DNA of 64,000 nt, from contig BBDR01000014.1 of assembly GCA_001312405.1 (NCBI GenBank), forward strand, positions 1-64,000. The letters run 5' to 3'. The first letter of the stretch is position 1; each line of letters opens with the position of its first letter. The stretch comes from Clostridium sp. NkU-1. Lineage in GTDB: Bacteria > Bacillota_A > Clostridia > Lachnospirales > Lachnospiraceae. The notes under the pieces were generated by a model, which did no database searches, was not told where the DNA came from, and saw only the letters and a list, made by a program, of their open reading frames with translations. The translations under genes were made by a program, and so were the position numbers. This document shows, one piece after another, positions 10,368-25,186 of the stretch.

Positions 10368-11438
10368 ATGGCGAAGACAATAACAGAAGCGCAAAAACAG
10401 GAAAAAATCGCGGAGTTAAATAAGAAACGGGAAGCTTTAAGTCTTTTATTGAAAGAGACCAAAGGGACCCAGAAGCGGGATGTCCTGGTTGCGAAAATCG
10501 AGACAATAGATGAAAAAAATAAAAAAAGGTGCGGACAGGGGAACGGCTCACACGTCAGGAAAAAAAGGGATATGGTTGCATACTCCTTTATTGCCCCTAA
10601 CTTCATTGGATTTGCAGTTTTTACACTTGGCCCCATTATTTTTGCCTTTGTCCTGGCATTTATGAAATGGGATGGCAACAGCCCCATGGAGTTTGCAGGG
10701 ATTAAGAACTTTATTGCTATGCTTGGAAGCGCCAGATTCCAGGCGTCCTTTACCAATACCATTGTATACTGTATTGCAACGGTTCCATTGACACTGGCCT
10801 GTGCCCTGGGTCTGGCCGTGGTCTTGAACCAGAAAATAAAGGGAAGAAACTTCTTCCGTACGGTGGGATTTTTCCCTTATGTGGCGTCTTTAGTGGCTGT
10901 GGCAGCCGTATGGAACATGCTGTTCAGCCCCCAGAAAAGCGGTCCTGTCAACATGCTCCTTTATCATCTGGGCGTCAATGCAAAGAACCTTCCAAAGTGG
11001 TCCGCAGATCCCCACTGGGTGATGTTTACCATTGTATTGTTCAGCGTCTGGAAAAACATGGGCTATTATATGGTCATCTACCTGGCCGGTCTTCAGGGAA
11101 TCAATGCAGAACTATATGAAGCGGCAGGCCTTGACGGCTGTAATTCCTGGCAGAGGTTCCGTTATATCACGTGGCCCCAGCTTCAGCCCACCACCTTCTT
11201 TGTTACCATCATTCTGACCATTAACTGCTTTAAGGTTTATGATATCGTATACATGCTGGCAGGCGGCTCCAATGGCATTGTAAGCTCTCAGGCCATGGTT
11301 CTCGTTTACCACATTTACGAAGAGGCGTTCCGCAACTGGAATTTGGGCTATGCCAGTGCGGTAGCAATGGTACTGTTCTTAATGGTTCTTGCTATTACGA
11401 TGGTTCAGTTCCGTGGTGAGAAGAAATACGCAAACTAA
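10368..11438 (+). CDS. ABC sugar permease, MalF/UgpA type, with N-terminal extension
   Basis: 356 residues, start ATG 10368 after AAAGGAGG. Residues about 70-345 form the six-helix permease with the EAA loop 'EAAGLDGCNSWQRFRYITWP', which contacts the ATPase. The first 65 residues are a charged, probably helical cytoplasmic extension ('QEKIAELNKKREALSLLLKE'), longer than the 10-30 residues usual in this family. The piece 'KKRCGQGNGSHVRKKRDM' at the junction may hide a pair of compensating indels. Pairs with the MalG-type permease 17 bases downstream. Confidence 0.9.
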   Translation: MAKTITEAQKQEKIAELNKKREALSLLLKETKGTQKRDVLVAKIETIDEKNKKRCGQGNGSHVRKKRDMVAYSFIAPNFIGFAVFTLGPIIFAFVLAFMKWDGNSPMEFAGIKNFIAMLGSARFQASFTNTIVYCIATVPLTLACALGLAVVLNQKIKGRNFFRTVGFFPYVASLVAVAAVWNMLFSPQKSGPVNMLLYHLGVNAKNLPKWSADPHWVMFTIVLFSVWKNMGYYMVIYLAGLQGINAELYEAAGLDGCNSWQRFRYITWPQLQPTTFFVTIILTINCFKVYDIVYMLAGGSNGIVSSQAMVLVYHIYEEAFRNWNLGYASAVAMVLFLMVLAITMVQFRGEKKYAN

Positions 11439-11455
11439 AATAAGGAGGATAAGAA

Positions 11456-12292
11456 ATGAAAGTAAAAAGCACAAATTATAAAATCAGCAGATGCCTCCTC
11501 TATGTGGTCTTGCTCATTCTGACAGCCGTCATGCTGATTCCCTTTGTATGGATGTTATCGGCTTCCTTAAAGCTGGATAAGGACGTGTTTATTTTCCCGA
11601 TCAAGTGGATACCGGAAAATCCAAGGTGGCAGAATTATCTGGATATCTGGACAAAGATCCCTCTTATGACCTTTGTATTAAACACGGTGAAGATCACGCT
11701 GATCGTAACCTTTTTACAGCTTTTGACCAGCAGCTTTGCTGCCTATGCCTTTGCAAAGCTGAAATTCAAATACAGAAACATCTTATTTATGGCTTACATC
11801 GCCACCATCGCAGTTCCATGGCAGGTGTATATGGTTCCCCAGTTCATGATGATGAGAAAATTCGGATTAAATGATTCCCATCTTTCGATCATCTTCCTTC
11901 AGGCGTTCTCTGCCTTCGGCGTTTTCATGATGCGCCAGTTCTATCAGGGTATTCCGGATGAACTTTGCGAGGCAGCCAGAATCGACGGCATGAGCGAGTA
12001 TCAGATTTATGGAAAGATCATGCTCCCATTGTCAAAGCCGGCGCTTTCGACCTTGACCATCTTTACCTTTGTCAGCACCTGGAACGATTTTTTTAGGGCC
12101 TTTGATCTATCTGAAGACAGAAGGGAAAAAGACTCTGCAGTTAGGACTTAAGATGTTCATCAGCCAGTACAGCTCGGAATATGGCCTGATCATGCTGCAT
12201 CGGTTCTTTCCCTGATCCCGGTTCTTATCGTGTTCCTGTCCCTGCAGAAATATTTCGTAGAAGGTATTGCAGCGACCGGAGTGAAAGGATAA
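11456..12292 (+). CDS. ABC sugar permease, MalG/UgpE type, one frameshift
   Basis: Start ATG 11456 after AAGGAGG. The protein has six hydrophobic helices and the EAA loop 'CEAARIDGMSEYQIYGKIML'. The frame slips near 12092 in the T7 run of 'TGGAACGATTTTTTTAGGG'; the next frame continues with the last helix and the typical end 'LQKYFVEGIAATGVKG', stopping at 12292. Total about 278 residues, normal for the family. It completes the first importer. Confidence 0.9.
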
Positions 12293-12296
12293 TAAA

Positions 12297-12486
12297 ATGG
12301 AAACAGTAAAAAAAATTTCGTAGATAACATCCATAATGAGGCTTATCCGGAAAATCCCAGAAGGGATACAACATGAAAGGTCTGGTGACGGCGGACCGGA
12401 TGCGGGAGAAGCCAGCCTTTTTAATCATGAAGGAATATTACGAGGAGGTAAGAAAGCGTGAACAAACAGACGGAAGCTCTTCTTAG
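12297..12486 (+). pseudogene. Remnant, possibly first and last codons of a glycosidase gene
   Basis: After the permease stop, an ATG at 12297 opens METVKK...NFVDNIHNEAYPENPRRDTT only if the A8 run is lengthened by one; a second slip then gives MKGLVTADRMREKPAFLIMK and EYYEEVRKREQ, stopping at 12486. The second half looks like the end of a GH2-type glycoside hydrolase, where 'KGLVT..R..KPA' and a 'KEYYE' tail are common. If so, the gene has lost its catalytic middle, by deletion or by assembly collapse. The reading overlaps the GH88 start at 12458. Assignment is tentative. Confidence 0.4.
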
Positions 12487-13638
12487 GGAAAAACCGGAGC
12501 TTACAGACGCAAAGTGCCGGGAAGCCATGGATTTTGCTGTGAAGCAGGTGAGGAATAATTTAACAGAATTTACGGAGTCCTTTAAAAAAAGCCTACAGTG
12601 AGGAAGGATTTTATAACCCCACTGCCAATGTAAACTGGACCACCGGTTTCTGGACCGGACAGATATGGCTGGCTTATGAGTGGAGCAAGGCAGAGGAATT
12701 TAAAAAGGCTGGGCAGATCCAGGCAAAAAGCTTTTTGGACCGGATCGACCGCAAGGTGGAAGTGGATCATCACGATATGGGGTTTTTGTATTCCCCTTCC
12801 TGTGTGGCTGCCTATAAGCTGACAGGTGATGAAAAGGCAAAGGAGGCGGCAATCAAAGCAGCGGACCAGCTGATCAGCCGTTTTCAGCCGGTGGGCGAAT
12901 TTATTCAGGCCTGGGGGCCAATGAACCAGCAGTCGAATTACCGCTTCATCATTGACTGCCTGTTAAATCTCCCTTATTATACTGGGCAACAGAAGAGACC
13001 GGAGACCAGAAGTACCGTGAAATAGCAGAAAAACATATTCATACAGCCATTGCAAATGTCATAAGAGGGGACTATTCCACCTGGCATACGTTTTTCATGA
13101 ACATGGAGACAGGAGAGCCAGATCATGGGGCTACCTGCCAGGGCTACAGGGATGGTTCTGCCTGGGCAAGAGGGCAGGCCTGGGGAATCTATGGCTGTGC
13201 CTTGCTTACCGGTATACAGGGAGATCAGAATACATGGAAGATTTCAAGCATGTGACCGGATATTTCTTAGACCACCTTCCAGCAGATCTGGTGCCTTACT
13301 GGGATCTGGAATTTGGGGAAGGCTCTGGGGAGCCCAGGGATTCTTCCTCTGCTTCCATTGCGGCCTGCGGAATGCTGGAAATGGCAAAATATCTGGATGA
13401 GGCTGACGCTGCCTGTTATATATCCATAGCAAAAAAGATTATGGAGTCTGTTATAGAGCATTATGCGGTCAAGGATTTACAAGAATCCAATGGACTGGTA
13501 CTTCACAGCACCTATTCCAAGAAATCTCCTTACAATACCTGCACGCCGGAAGGGGTGGATGAGTGCAATATCTGGGGAGATTATTTCTACATGGAGGCCC
13601 TTACCAGGCTGTCTAAGAATTGGAATCCATATTGGTAA
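12458..13638 (+). CDS. GH88 unsaturated glucuronyl hydrolase, two frameshifts
   Basis: GTG start at 12458 with GAGGAGGT 8 bases upstream. Reading across slips near 12585 (A7 run) and 12985 gives about 390 residues, the usual length. Family marks: 'WTTGFWTGQIWLAYEW', the catalytic 'VEVDHHDMGFLYSPS' with the general acid Asp, 'DGSAWARGQAWGIYG' and 'CNIWGDYFYMEAL'. GH88 enzymes hydrate and cleave the 4,5-unsaturated uronic acid left by polysaccharide lyases, which fits the heparinase-type lyase in the same locus. No signal peptide, so it acts in the cytoplasm on imported disaccharides. Confidence 0.92.
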
Positions 13639-13671
13639 CAATCGAAATAATTCGAAAAGAGGCGAATATAG

Positions 13672-15370
13672 ATGAAACTTGAAACAAAACAGGATTTCCG
13701 GCAATGGATGTTCCAGGTGTTAGATCCTTTAAAGCCATTGTACAGCAATGGATGTGCCAGGCTTTCCCTTGGAGAAAGCGGTGTCACATATCCAAAGGTG
13801 AGCATCGAGATGGAGGCATTTTCCAGGCCCTTGTGGGCGCTGGTACCTTTGTGGCTGGGAGGCGGCAAGGGATTTGAGGATATTTATCAGAAAGGCCTTG
13901 CAAGCGGCACAGATCCTTCTCATCCGGAATACTGGGGCGGTTTTAAGGATTATGACCAGCGTTTTGTGGAAATGGCGGCAATTGCAAGCGGCCTGATTTT
14001 TACTCCGGAAAAATTATGGGAGCCATTAAGCGGAGAAGAAAAGCAGAACCTGGCAAAATGGCTTTACGGGATCAATGAATTCATCATTCCTGACTGCAAC
14101 TGGCAGTTTTTCATGATCCTGGTGAACGTTGCTTTGCAAAAGCTGGGCTGCCGGTACAGCGAAGAACGGCTGGCTTCCGGTCTTGAAAAGATCGAAAGCT
14201 ATTACATTGGAGATGGCTGGTACCGGGATGGCGGTTCCAGTCAGAAGGATTATTACATTTCCTTTGCCCTTCATTATTACGGGCTTTTGTATGCAGTGGC
14301 AATGGAAGAGGAAGAGCCGGAACGATGTCAGATGTTTAAGGAGCGGGCAAAGCGGTTTGCCAGAGACTTTATGTACTGGTTTGATGAAAACGGATCAGCT
14401 CTCCCTTACGGAAGAAGCTTATCCTACCGTTTTGGAGAAGCAGCTTTCTGGTCTGCTTATGTGTTTGCAGGGCTTGAGGATATTCCCGCAGGAGTTGTAA
14501 AGGGAATTATATCACGCCATTTAAACTGGTGGACGAAACAGAAGATCTTTGACCGTGACGGCGTGCTCACAATAGGTTACGGATATCCCAACCTGATCAT
14601 GGCAGAACGCTACAATGCGCCTGGCTCTCCTTACTGGGGAATGAAGACCCTTTTGTGTCTGGGGCTTCCTGATGATCATCCTTCTGGACCGCAAAAACGG
14701 AAGAACTGCCAAAGCTGGAGCCGGTAAAGGTATTAAAACAGGCGGATATGGTGATGCACCGCCGTAGAAAAGATGTAGTGGCTTATCCGGCAGGAGTGTG
14801 CGAGAGATACGGACACGGTCATGTGCCGGAGAAATACTCCAAGTTTGCCTATTCCACCCGGTTTGGCTTCTCCGTTGCCAAAAGCCAGATCGTGCTTCAT
14901 GAGAATGCTCCGGATTCTTCCCTGGCCTTTGTCATTGACGGAGATGATTACGTATTCGTACGGAAATACAGTGACTCCTATGAGGTTTTGGAAGACCGGG
15001 TTATAAGCAGATGGCATCCATTTCCGGGAATCACGGTCACATCTGTCATCATTCCAAAAGAGTACGGCCATTTAAGGATTCATGAGATTGAGAGCCAGTA
15101 CGACTGCACTGCCTATGACTGCGGATTTCCGTGGAAAAATTTACGGAAAACTACGAGCAGAAGGCAGAGGGAAAGAAAGCATTGGTGTCCTCTGGAAAAC
15201 AGGAGTGTTTGGTATCCGGGGAAGGCCCGGAGGCAGCAGGCGTGGTAATAGAGGCTGATCCCAATACCAATGTGCTGTATCCCAACGCTTCCATCCCGGC
15301 GGTTTCTTATCGCATTAAAAAAGGGGAAACCCTCCGGTTGGAAACTAGGGTGGAGAGTTTTATCCGATAG
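13672..15370 (+). CDS. DUF2264 domain protein, two frameshifts
   Basis: Start ATG 13672. The first 340 residues match DUF2264 in layout: 'MEAFSRPLWALVPLWLGG', 'EYWGGFKDYDQRFVEMAAIA', 'DGWYRDGGSSQKDYYISFAL', 'ENGSALPYGRSLSYRFGEAA'. Slips near 14690 and 15130 lead into a beta-rich C-terminal part ending at 15370; total about 565 residues. DUF2264 proteins have an alpha/alpha-barrel fold and recur in gut-bacterial loci for uronate-containing glycans, so a hydrolase or lyase role is inferred. It lies 33 bases after GH88 and is probably co-transcribed. Confidence 0.85.
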
Positions 15371-15379
15371 AATGATACA

Positions 15380-15408
15380 TTGATTTTAATGTTTTTCCGC
15401 TGTATAAT
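15380..15408 (+). promoter_or_regulatory. Sigma-A type promoter of the second yesM-yesN operon
   Basis: TTGATT at 15380-15385 and TATAAT at 15403-15408 with 17-base spacing, 40 bases before the start codon at 15448. Confidence 0.6.
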
Positions 15409-15447
15409 AAAGCCATAAGCAGGTAACAGCGAGGAGGGCGTAAGAAG

Positions 15448-17227
15448 ATGTGGATGAATAAAAAGAAGAAATTAAAGACTTCTTATTATAACAGCTTCTT
15501 CGCCCTCATTGTGATTCCCATTCTTTTTATTATCTTACTGTCCATCCTCATTATTCATACCATGATGGTGGATTCCGCAGTTTCCAACATCCGTCGTGCC
15601 CAGGATAACATTGCCTCCACTCTGGGCGGCGAAGTAAAGGATGTATCGCTCCGTTTATCCCATTTCGTATATGTCAACGACAATGAAGTCATAAAAAATG
15701 CAGCCAAAACCAATACAAAGGATGTGGCTGAAAAATACCTTTATACGAAGATCCTGACCGAATCCTTTCATTATGCCATGGTTCCGGTGCAGGACATTCT
15801 GTCTGCCGTATTTTATATGAAAGACGGGGATCATACGTACATGAAGGATGATATTACCCTTGGCAGGGAAGAACTTAGGGCCTCCTCCTGGTATGAGGAG
15901 GCTTTGGCAGAACCCAACGTGGTAAAGGTAGGTTTTTATGACCGCAGTGTGACCAATTCCAGAAAAAACGCCTATACCTGACCATTGCCGCAGGTCTGTC
16001 CCCCGGAATAGATGTGGACCGGGACGAGGTCATAGAGATGACGGCACTGTTTGTCTCATCCCGGGTCGGAGACTGATAAAAGATTATAATAAGGACCGGA
16101 TGCTGGGGTCTACCATGATTGCAGACAAGTCAGGGAATGTCATTTTTGACGCAGAAGGTACGATGGCCCTTTTGCCCCGGAATGTTTCCCTGGAACAGCC
16201 AAAATTCCGGTATCAGGTAAATGGCAGACAGTATATGGGAGTGGTGACCGAGGAACCGATGACAGGCCTTAAGATCATCAGCATAGTGGCATATGAAGCC
16301 CTTACAAGAAGCTTTAACAGGACCGCAGCCGTCATAGTAGCGGTTATGCTCCTCCTGTTTGTACTATTTTATCGTTTTTCCAGCTATTTCTTAAAAAGCA
16401 TCATTGACCCCATCCATTATACGGTTGAGGGTATGAAAAAGGTGGAGGAGGGAAACCTTCTGGTTCATGTGGAACCAAAAGGGCAGGAAGAGCTGCGCCT
16501 GATGATCCATTCCTTTAATCGTATGACAAGACGGTTAAAGCAGCTGATACAGGAAAATGAGGAACAGCAGCAGAAAAAGCATGAGGCGGAAATCAGGGCG
16601 CTGCAATCTCAGATCAATCCTCATTTTCTGGTAAATTCCTTAAATTCTATTCGGTTTATCGCTCAGATGTCAAAGTATGAGTCCATTGCCCGCATGGCGG
16701 AGGCACTCATTAAAATATTATCCTGCTCCTTCCGGAGCAATGTAGGATTTTATCCCTTAAAAGAGGAACTGGAGGTTTTAGACAGTTTTATCTATCTGAT
16801 GAAAATCCGTTATTCCGATGGTTTTGATATAAAATATGAAATAGAGGAATCCTGCCTTTCCTGCCTGGTCCCACGGCTTATTCTGCAGCCGGTGGTGGAA
16901 AATTCCATTGTCCATGGGTTTAGCGGCCTGATGGATGAAATGGGAGTCATCTGGCTGACGGCTCGTGAAGCAGATAGTTTTCTGTTCATTGAGATCCGGG
17001 ATAACGGAAAGGGGATGTCTGAAGAAGAGATAAGCCGGATCCTGAATGGGGAAGAGGAAAAGGAAGGGCAAAAGGACCATGTAAGCATCGGAGTCACCAA
17101 TGTAAAAACCAGGCTGAGGCTTAATTATGGCGAAAGCTGTGAGTTTGAGATGAAAAGCGGAAAGGGCCGGTTCACAAGAACCTCCATCCGCATTCCCATA
17201 AAAAGAAAGGAACCTGAATACTTATGA
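15448..17227 (+). CDS. YesM-like sensor histidine kinase (second), two frameshifts
   Basis: ATG 15448. One helix near residues 14-35 ('IPILFIILLSILIIHTMMV'), an extracellular domain, a second helix ('VIVAVMLLLFVLFYRF'), HAMP, then 'QSQINPHFLVNSLNSIRFI' with the phospho-acceptor His and an ATPase domain ('QPVVENSIVHGF', 'IRDNGKGMSEE'). Slips near 15975 and 16073 break the extracellular domain. About 595 residues. The stop overlaps the ATG of the regulator by four bases (17224-17227), so translation is coupled. Confidence 0.9.
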
Positions 17228-18780
17228 GAAATGTCCTGATTGTGGATGACGATACCATAGTACGGATTACCCTGCGCTCCCTTATCAACTGGGAAGAGAT
17301 GGGGTATCAGATTGCCGCGGATGCCATTCATGGCCAGCAGGCATTGGAATATATCAAGGATCACCCGGTGGATCTGGTGATCACCGATATGAAAATGCCG
17401 GTTATGGATGGGATCGGCCTCCTGGAGGAGTTAAACCGTTTGAAAACCATGCCGGCAGTACTGGTTTTAAGTGGTTATGACGATTTCAAGCTGGTCCGGG
17501 AGGCCTTCCGTCTGGGGGCCTGCGATTACCTGTTAAAGACCGGACTAACAGAGGGAACCCTTGAAGCCATGCTGAAGCGTATGGATAAAGAGGTCTTTCA
17601 CGATCACAGCAATGAAACAGGAGGAGAGAAGAATCCGGTAATAAAAATCCCGGATTCTGTCCTTCTTGTAGATATGGCTATGGGAAAACGGTCCCTTGAG
17701 GAAACTTTTTTTTCAGCAGGAATATCTGGTGATGCAATTTGAAATAGAAGATTTCCATAAGGCATCGGCCCGTTTTGGAGAGGATTTTGAAGAAGAACTG
17801 ATAAAGCCCATATTGGAACTGGCCGGGCAGATCCCCCGGGTGGCTTCCCGCTGTATTCTAGGGGCAGTGGCGCCATCCCGCTATTGTTTGCTGTACCAGA
17901 TCACCGATCCAGAGCAGTACAGGGAAAATGCGGTTTCCGCCTGTAAACAGTTATGCAATGTGTGGAAGCACTTTATGAATCTCTCCGTTTCCGCAGGGAT
18001 CAGCAGGCCGGGAAATAGCGCAGCGGATTTCTTAAACCGGTTTGAAGAGGCAGGAGAGCAGTTAATGCTTAAGTATTTAAAAGGAAAAGGGAAGATCTGC
18101 GATCCATGGGAAAAAGATGCGGTCTCCTTCCAGCAGGTCCGGCAGACAAGGCAGGATTATAAAAAGCTTTTAAAGGGACTGATGGTAGGCGATGAGCTGG
18201 CCGTATGGTCGGAAAAGAAAGGATTTTTTTCAGAACTTTACAAAATGGAATTAAAAGCTGCCAAGGAAGTCTGTCTCCATCTCATCTGCAGCATTGCCTG
18301 GCAGTTTTCGGATAACCACGATGATATCAGCGCCCTGTTTGCAGAAGAGGTCAATTATTATGAGAAGATCGGCCGTTTGGATGAAATGCGGAGCGTGGAA
18401 TTATGGCTGAATAATTATTTCCGCTGGATCATGGATTATAATGCCCACCATGCGGACCGGAAGCAGGCGGATATGATGATCCGGGCAAAACGGTTCATTA
18501 TGGACAATTATGCCAATCCGGAGCTGACATTGGGAAGCGTGGCAAGTTTTATCGGTCTGAATGAAAAATATTTCAGTACCAGATTTACGAAAGAAGAGGG
18601 AATGACCTTCAGCAATTATTTGACCGAGGTCCGCATTCGAAAGGCAAGGGAGCTGATGGAGACAACGGATTTAAAGATTTATGAAATCAGCCAGAGCGTT
18701 GGCTATAACAGTGTGGAGCATTTTACCAGAGTATTTAAAAAAAACTGTGCAAAGTAAGTCCGGGCGGGTACCGGAAATAA
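17224..18780 (+). CDS. YesN-like response regulator (second), two frameshifts
   Basis: Receiver domain from residue 1 ('NVLIVDDDTIVRITLRSLIN', phospho-acceptor Asp in 'DLVITDMKMPVMDGIGL'), long linker, C-terminal AraC helix-turn-helix pair ('LGSVASFIGLNEKYFSTRF', 'YEISQSVGYNSVEHFTRVFK'). The frame slips near 17722, and one extra A near 18745 hides the usual ending: corrected it reads FKKLCKVSPGGYRK with stop at 18778-18780. About 518 residues. It probably controls the second importer that follows 100 bases downstream. Confidence 0.9.
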
Positions 18781-18843
18781 AGACCTGACGATATATCAAG
18801 TTTTCAAACATATCTCATGGAGAAGGCTGTTTTGAAATGGTAA

Positions 18844-18849
18844 TATAAT
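18844..18849 (+). promoter_or_regulatory. Candidate -10 box of the second importer operon
   Basis: TATAAT 30 bases before the start at 18879, no -35 match at the normal distance. Consistent with activation by the YesN-like protein encoded just upstream. RBS AAGGGAGG at 18861-18868. Confidence 0.4.
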
Positions 18850-18878
18850 ATCATCAAAACAAGGGAGGTATTACAGAA

Positions 18879-20253
18879 ATGAGAAAACAAGTGTTGGCTT
18901 TGGGGCTTTGTGCAGCAATGGCAATAGGAACCATAACCGGCTGCTCCTCTTCAACTGGAACCGGGGAAACCACAAAAGAAACCACTGCAAAAGGTCAGAA
19001 TGGGGCCCAGACAGAAGCGGGAAAGCCGGAGGCAAAGGAAGACCTGGAAGGCAGTCTGGTATTTGCCATCTGGGACAACAACCTGATGGATTATATTGAT
19101 GAAAATGATATGGTTGGGAAATTCCAGGAGAAATATCCCAATGTAGAAGTTGAAGTAGAGAAGATTAAGGATGATTCCGAATACTGGAATGCCATGAAGA
19201 TGAGAACATCAGCAAACCAGCTTCCGGATGTTATGTTTAACAAGCCCTTTACCTTATCCAGGTTCAAGGACTATCTGGTGGATTTATCCGATTTGGAAGC
19301 AGCGAAAAACAACGAGTTGGCTTCCGGATATGCAATGGATGGCAAGGTTCTGGGAATTCCAATGACAGCGGGATATGAATATGTTTATTATTGGAAGGAC
19401 ATGTTTAAGGAAGCTGGTGTAGAGGTTCCCACCACTTGGGAAGATTTTGAAAAAGCAGCTCAGACCCTGCAGGATTTTTATGGGAAAAACGACTCTGATT
19501 TCATGGCAATTGCTCTTGGTGCAAAGGATGAATGGCCGGATTATCCGTACATGGAATTTATGCCTGCACTTCAGGGTGGCAACGGACAGAACTGGAACGA
19601 TATGGCAAAGTCAGATGCTCCGTTCGCAGATGAAACCGACATTAACAAGGCATACAATAAAGTTTACAGCTTATTCAGCAAAGATGTGTTCGGCAAAGAT
19701 CCTCTTGGTATGGGCAACGATCAGGTGACATCCCTGTTTACCCAGAAAAAAAGCGGCTATCATTGCTCTGGGAGACTGGGGCCTGCAGAACATTCAGAGC
19801 GGTACCGATGATGTTTCAGAACTTGGCACCTTCTACCTTCCGGTGAGAGATTCCAAGGACGATCCCTTCCGTGTCATCGTACAGGGCGACTCCTTTATGG
19901 GAGTAACTACTCACAGCAAGAATCCGGAGCTGGCAAAGGCTTTCGTAGAATGGTTTTACAGTGAGGACTGGTACCCAGGTTATATCAATTATGTAACCAG
20001 TGCATCTTCCATGATAAACTTCCCCAAGGAAAAGGATCCGATCCTTGCCCAGGCGGATGAGCAGCATCCGGATAAAGAACTGGTTATGTATGACGGCGGC
20101 GGAGATGATTTCCAGGCGATCCAGAACGAAATCGCATTTGATTACAAGAAGCTGGGCGCCCAGATGTTTACCAATGGCTTTGATCTTAAAGCGGAACTGG
20201 ATGGACTCAATACAAAATGGGCGGAGGCCAGAACCAAGCTTGGAATTGAATAA
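18879..20253 (+). CDS. ABC sugar-binding lipoprotein (second), one frameshift
   Basis: Start ATG 18879. Clean lipoprotein leader 'LALGLCAAMAIGTITGCSSS' with lipobox ITGC at residues about 19-22, a Thr/Glu-rich linker, then a family-1 solute-binding domain ('LVFAIWDNNLMDYIDENDMV', 'PMTAGYEYVYYWKDMFKEAG'). One base slip near 19755 in 'CAGAAAAAAAGCGG'; the next frame runs to 20253 ('DSFMGVTTHSKNPELAKAFV'). About 458 residues. It is the receptor for the permeases at 20329 and 21223. Confidence 0.92.
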
Positions 20254-20262
20254 ACAGAATGG

Positions 20263-20300
20263 GAAAGGGGACAGGGTGATGGAAGCCCGGCCCCCTTTTC
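20263..20300 (+). terminator. Hairpin between second binding protein and its permease
   Basis: GAAAGGGG at 20263-20270 pairs with CCCCTTTTC at 20292-20300 around a 21-base loop, directly after the binding-protein stop. It is placed like the 10193 hairpin and probably lowers permease expression relative to the binding protein. Confidence 0.45.
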
Positions 20301-20328
20301 TTCTAAAGACTTGAATCAGGAGGTATCT

Positions 20329-21221
20329 ATGAATTCTCTGGAAAAACAGAAAAAAAGATTTATTGTATGTGCCCTTGTTGCTCCTATGGTACTGCTCATC
20401 GGGTTTGTGGTGTTTCCGGCTTTTGACTTAATCCGCATGAGCTTTACAAACTGGGATGGATATTCCAAAACCTATGATGTCATCGGTTTCGGTAATTACA
20501 CGGCCATGTTCCGGAACAGGGACTTATGGCTGTCTCTCCGCAACAATGGGGTGTATTTTTTCGGGCATCTGATGTTTATTCCAATTGAGCTGATGTTTGC
20601 GGTTCTTTTGACCTCAAGGCTTAGAGCGGCAAAATTTTATAAAACCATGGTTTTATGCCATATATCATCAACGGAGTTGCTATTTCCTATGCCTTTTCCT
20701 ATTTCTTTTCACCTATTAACGGAGCATTTGATGAAATATTGACTGTATTTCATCTGGAAAGCCTGATAAGGAACTGGCTGTCCGACCCTAAAATCGTCAA
20801 TTTCGTACTGACCTTTGTCTCCCTGTGGAGGTTTTCCGGGTACCATGTCATCCTCTTTATGGCAGCCCTTCAGTCTCTTCCTCAGGATGTACAGGAAGCA
20901 GCCAGAGTGGATGGGGCTAATGCGTGGCAGATGTTCCGGTACATTCAGATACCATCCATTATGCTCATGGTGGATTTTGTCCTTTTTGACAACATCCGAG
21001 GTGCCCTTCAGGTATTTGATATCCCGTATGTCATGACCAGCGGAGGACCGGGGTACGCTTCCTCTACCTTTACGCTGTACACCATTGATACGGCCTTCAA
21101 ATACAGCAATTTTGGCCTTGCTTCCACCATGGCAGTGGCGATTATGGTCATGATCGTTGTCATTTATCTGATTCAGAACAAGATCATTCATGGAATCATT
21201 TTGAAAGGGGGAAGAAAATAA
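20329..21221 (+). CDS. ABC sugar permease, MalF/UgpA type (second), one frameshift
   Basis: ATG 20329 is chosen because AGGAGG lies 5 bases upstream; an earlier ATG at 20311 has none. Six helices and the EAA loop 'QEAARVDGANAWQMFRYIQ'. The frame slips near 20655 ('KTMVLCHISSTELLF' should read as 'MPYIINGVAISYAFSYFF'). Reconstructed length about 297 residues. One base separates it from the next permease. Confidence 0.9.
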
Positions 21222-21222
21222 G

Positions 21223-22057
21223 ATGAAAAAGTGTACAATGGAACAGAGCCTGAAACAGATTATTTGCATGGGAATGGTCCTGGTCGTTCTGGCACCTATC
21301 TTTCTGATCCTGTTTGCAGCTTTCAAGACAAAGGCAGATATGGTAAATACATCCCCCCTGCTTTTACCTCCCCTGGAAAGGATCACTCTTTCAAACTTTA
21401 AAAAGGTGGCAGGAGATAAATATCTCATGATTGGTTTTAAAAATACCGGCATCGTACTTGCAGTCAGTATTCTGTTTAATGTACTGTTTGGGACCATAAC
21501 CGCGTTTATTCTGGAACGTTTTGAGTTTAAGCTTAAAAAAAGTGATCATGGGATTTTTTTTCTTAGGCATGCTGATTCCCAGCTTTGTAACGGAAATTGC
21601 CAGATTTAAAATCATTAACGGCATCGGTCTTTACAATACTCTTGGAGCGCCCATCGTGATATATGTGGCGTCGGATCTGATGCAGCTTTATATTTACCGG
21701 CAGTTCATCCGGGCCCTCCCGGTGTCACTCGATGAAAGCGCGCTCTTGGACGGCTGTTCCTATTTCGGCCTGTTTACGAGGATTATTTTTCCTCTGCTGG
21801 CGCCTGCCACAGCTACCGTGGTGATCATCAAGGCAATTACCATCATTAATGATATGTATATTCCTTATCTGTATATGCCAAAGAATAAGCTGCGTACCTT
21901 AACCACCTTTTTGATGAATTATGCCAATGCCCAGCAGGGGTCATGGCAGAATCTGGCGGCCGGTATCATCATCATCATGTTGCCAACGGTCCTTATCTAT
22001 ATTTTCTTCCAGAAACACATTCTGGCTGGGATTGCTGCCGGAGCGGTGAAGGAATAA
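21223..22057 (+). CDS. ABC sugar permease, MalG/UgpE type (second), one frameshift
   Basis: ATG 21223 immediately after the previous stop, RBS GGGGGAAG inside the preceding gene. Six helices, EAA-type loop 'LDESALLDGCSYFGLFTRII'. The frame slips near 21555 in a T8 run. About 278 residues. It forms the translocation pore with the previous protein. Again no ATPase gene is present. Confidence 0.9.
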
Positions 22058-22150
22058 AAGATATAGGAAATCGTAAGATATGCCATGGATTCTTTTATAG
22101 TGACAGATTATAATGGACCTAATAGTATTTATAGAAGGAGGTTTCTTCCA

Positions 22151-25180
<3,030 letters not shown>

Positions 25181-25186
25181 ATGCAG

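Noticed and set aside
20709..21497. Long antisense frame opposite the permease genes
   Set aside because: Overlaps two well-supported permease genes; shadow of their codon bias.
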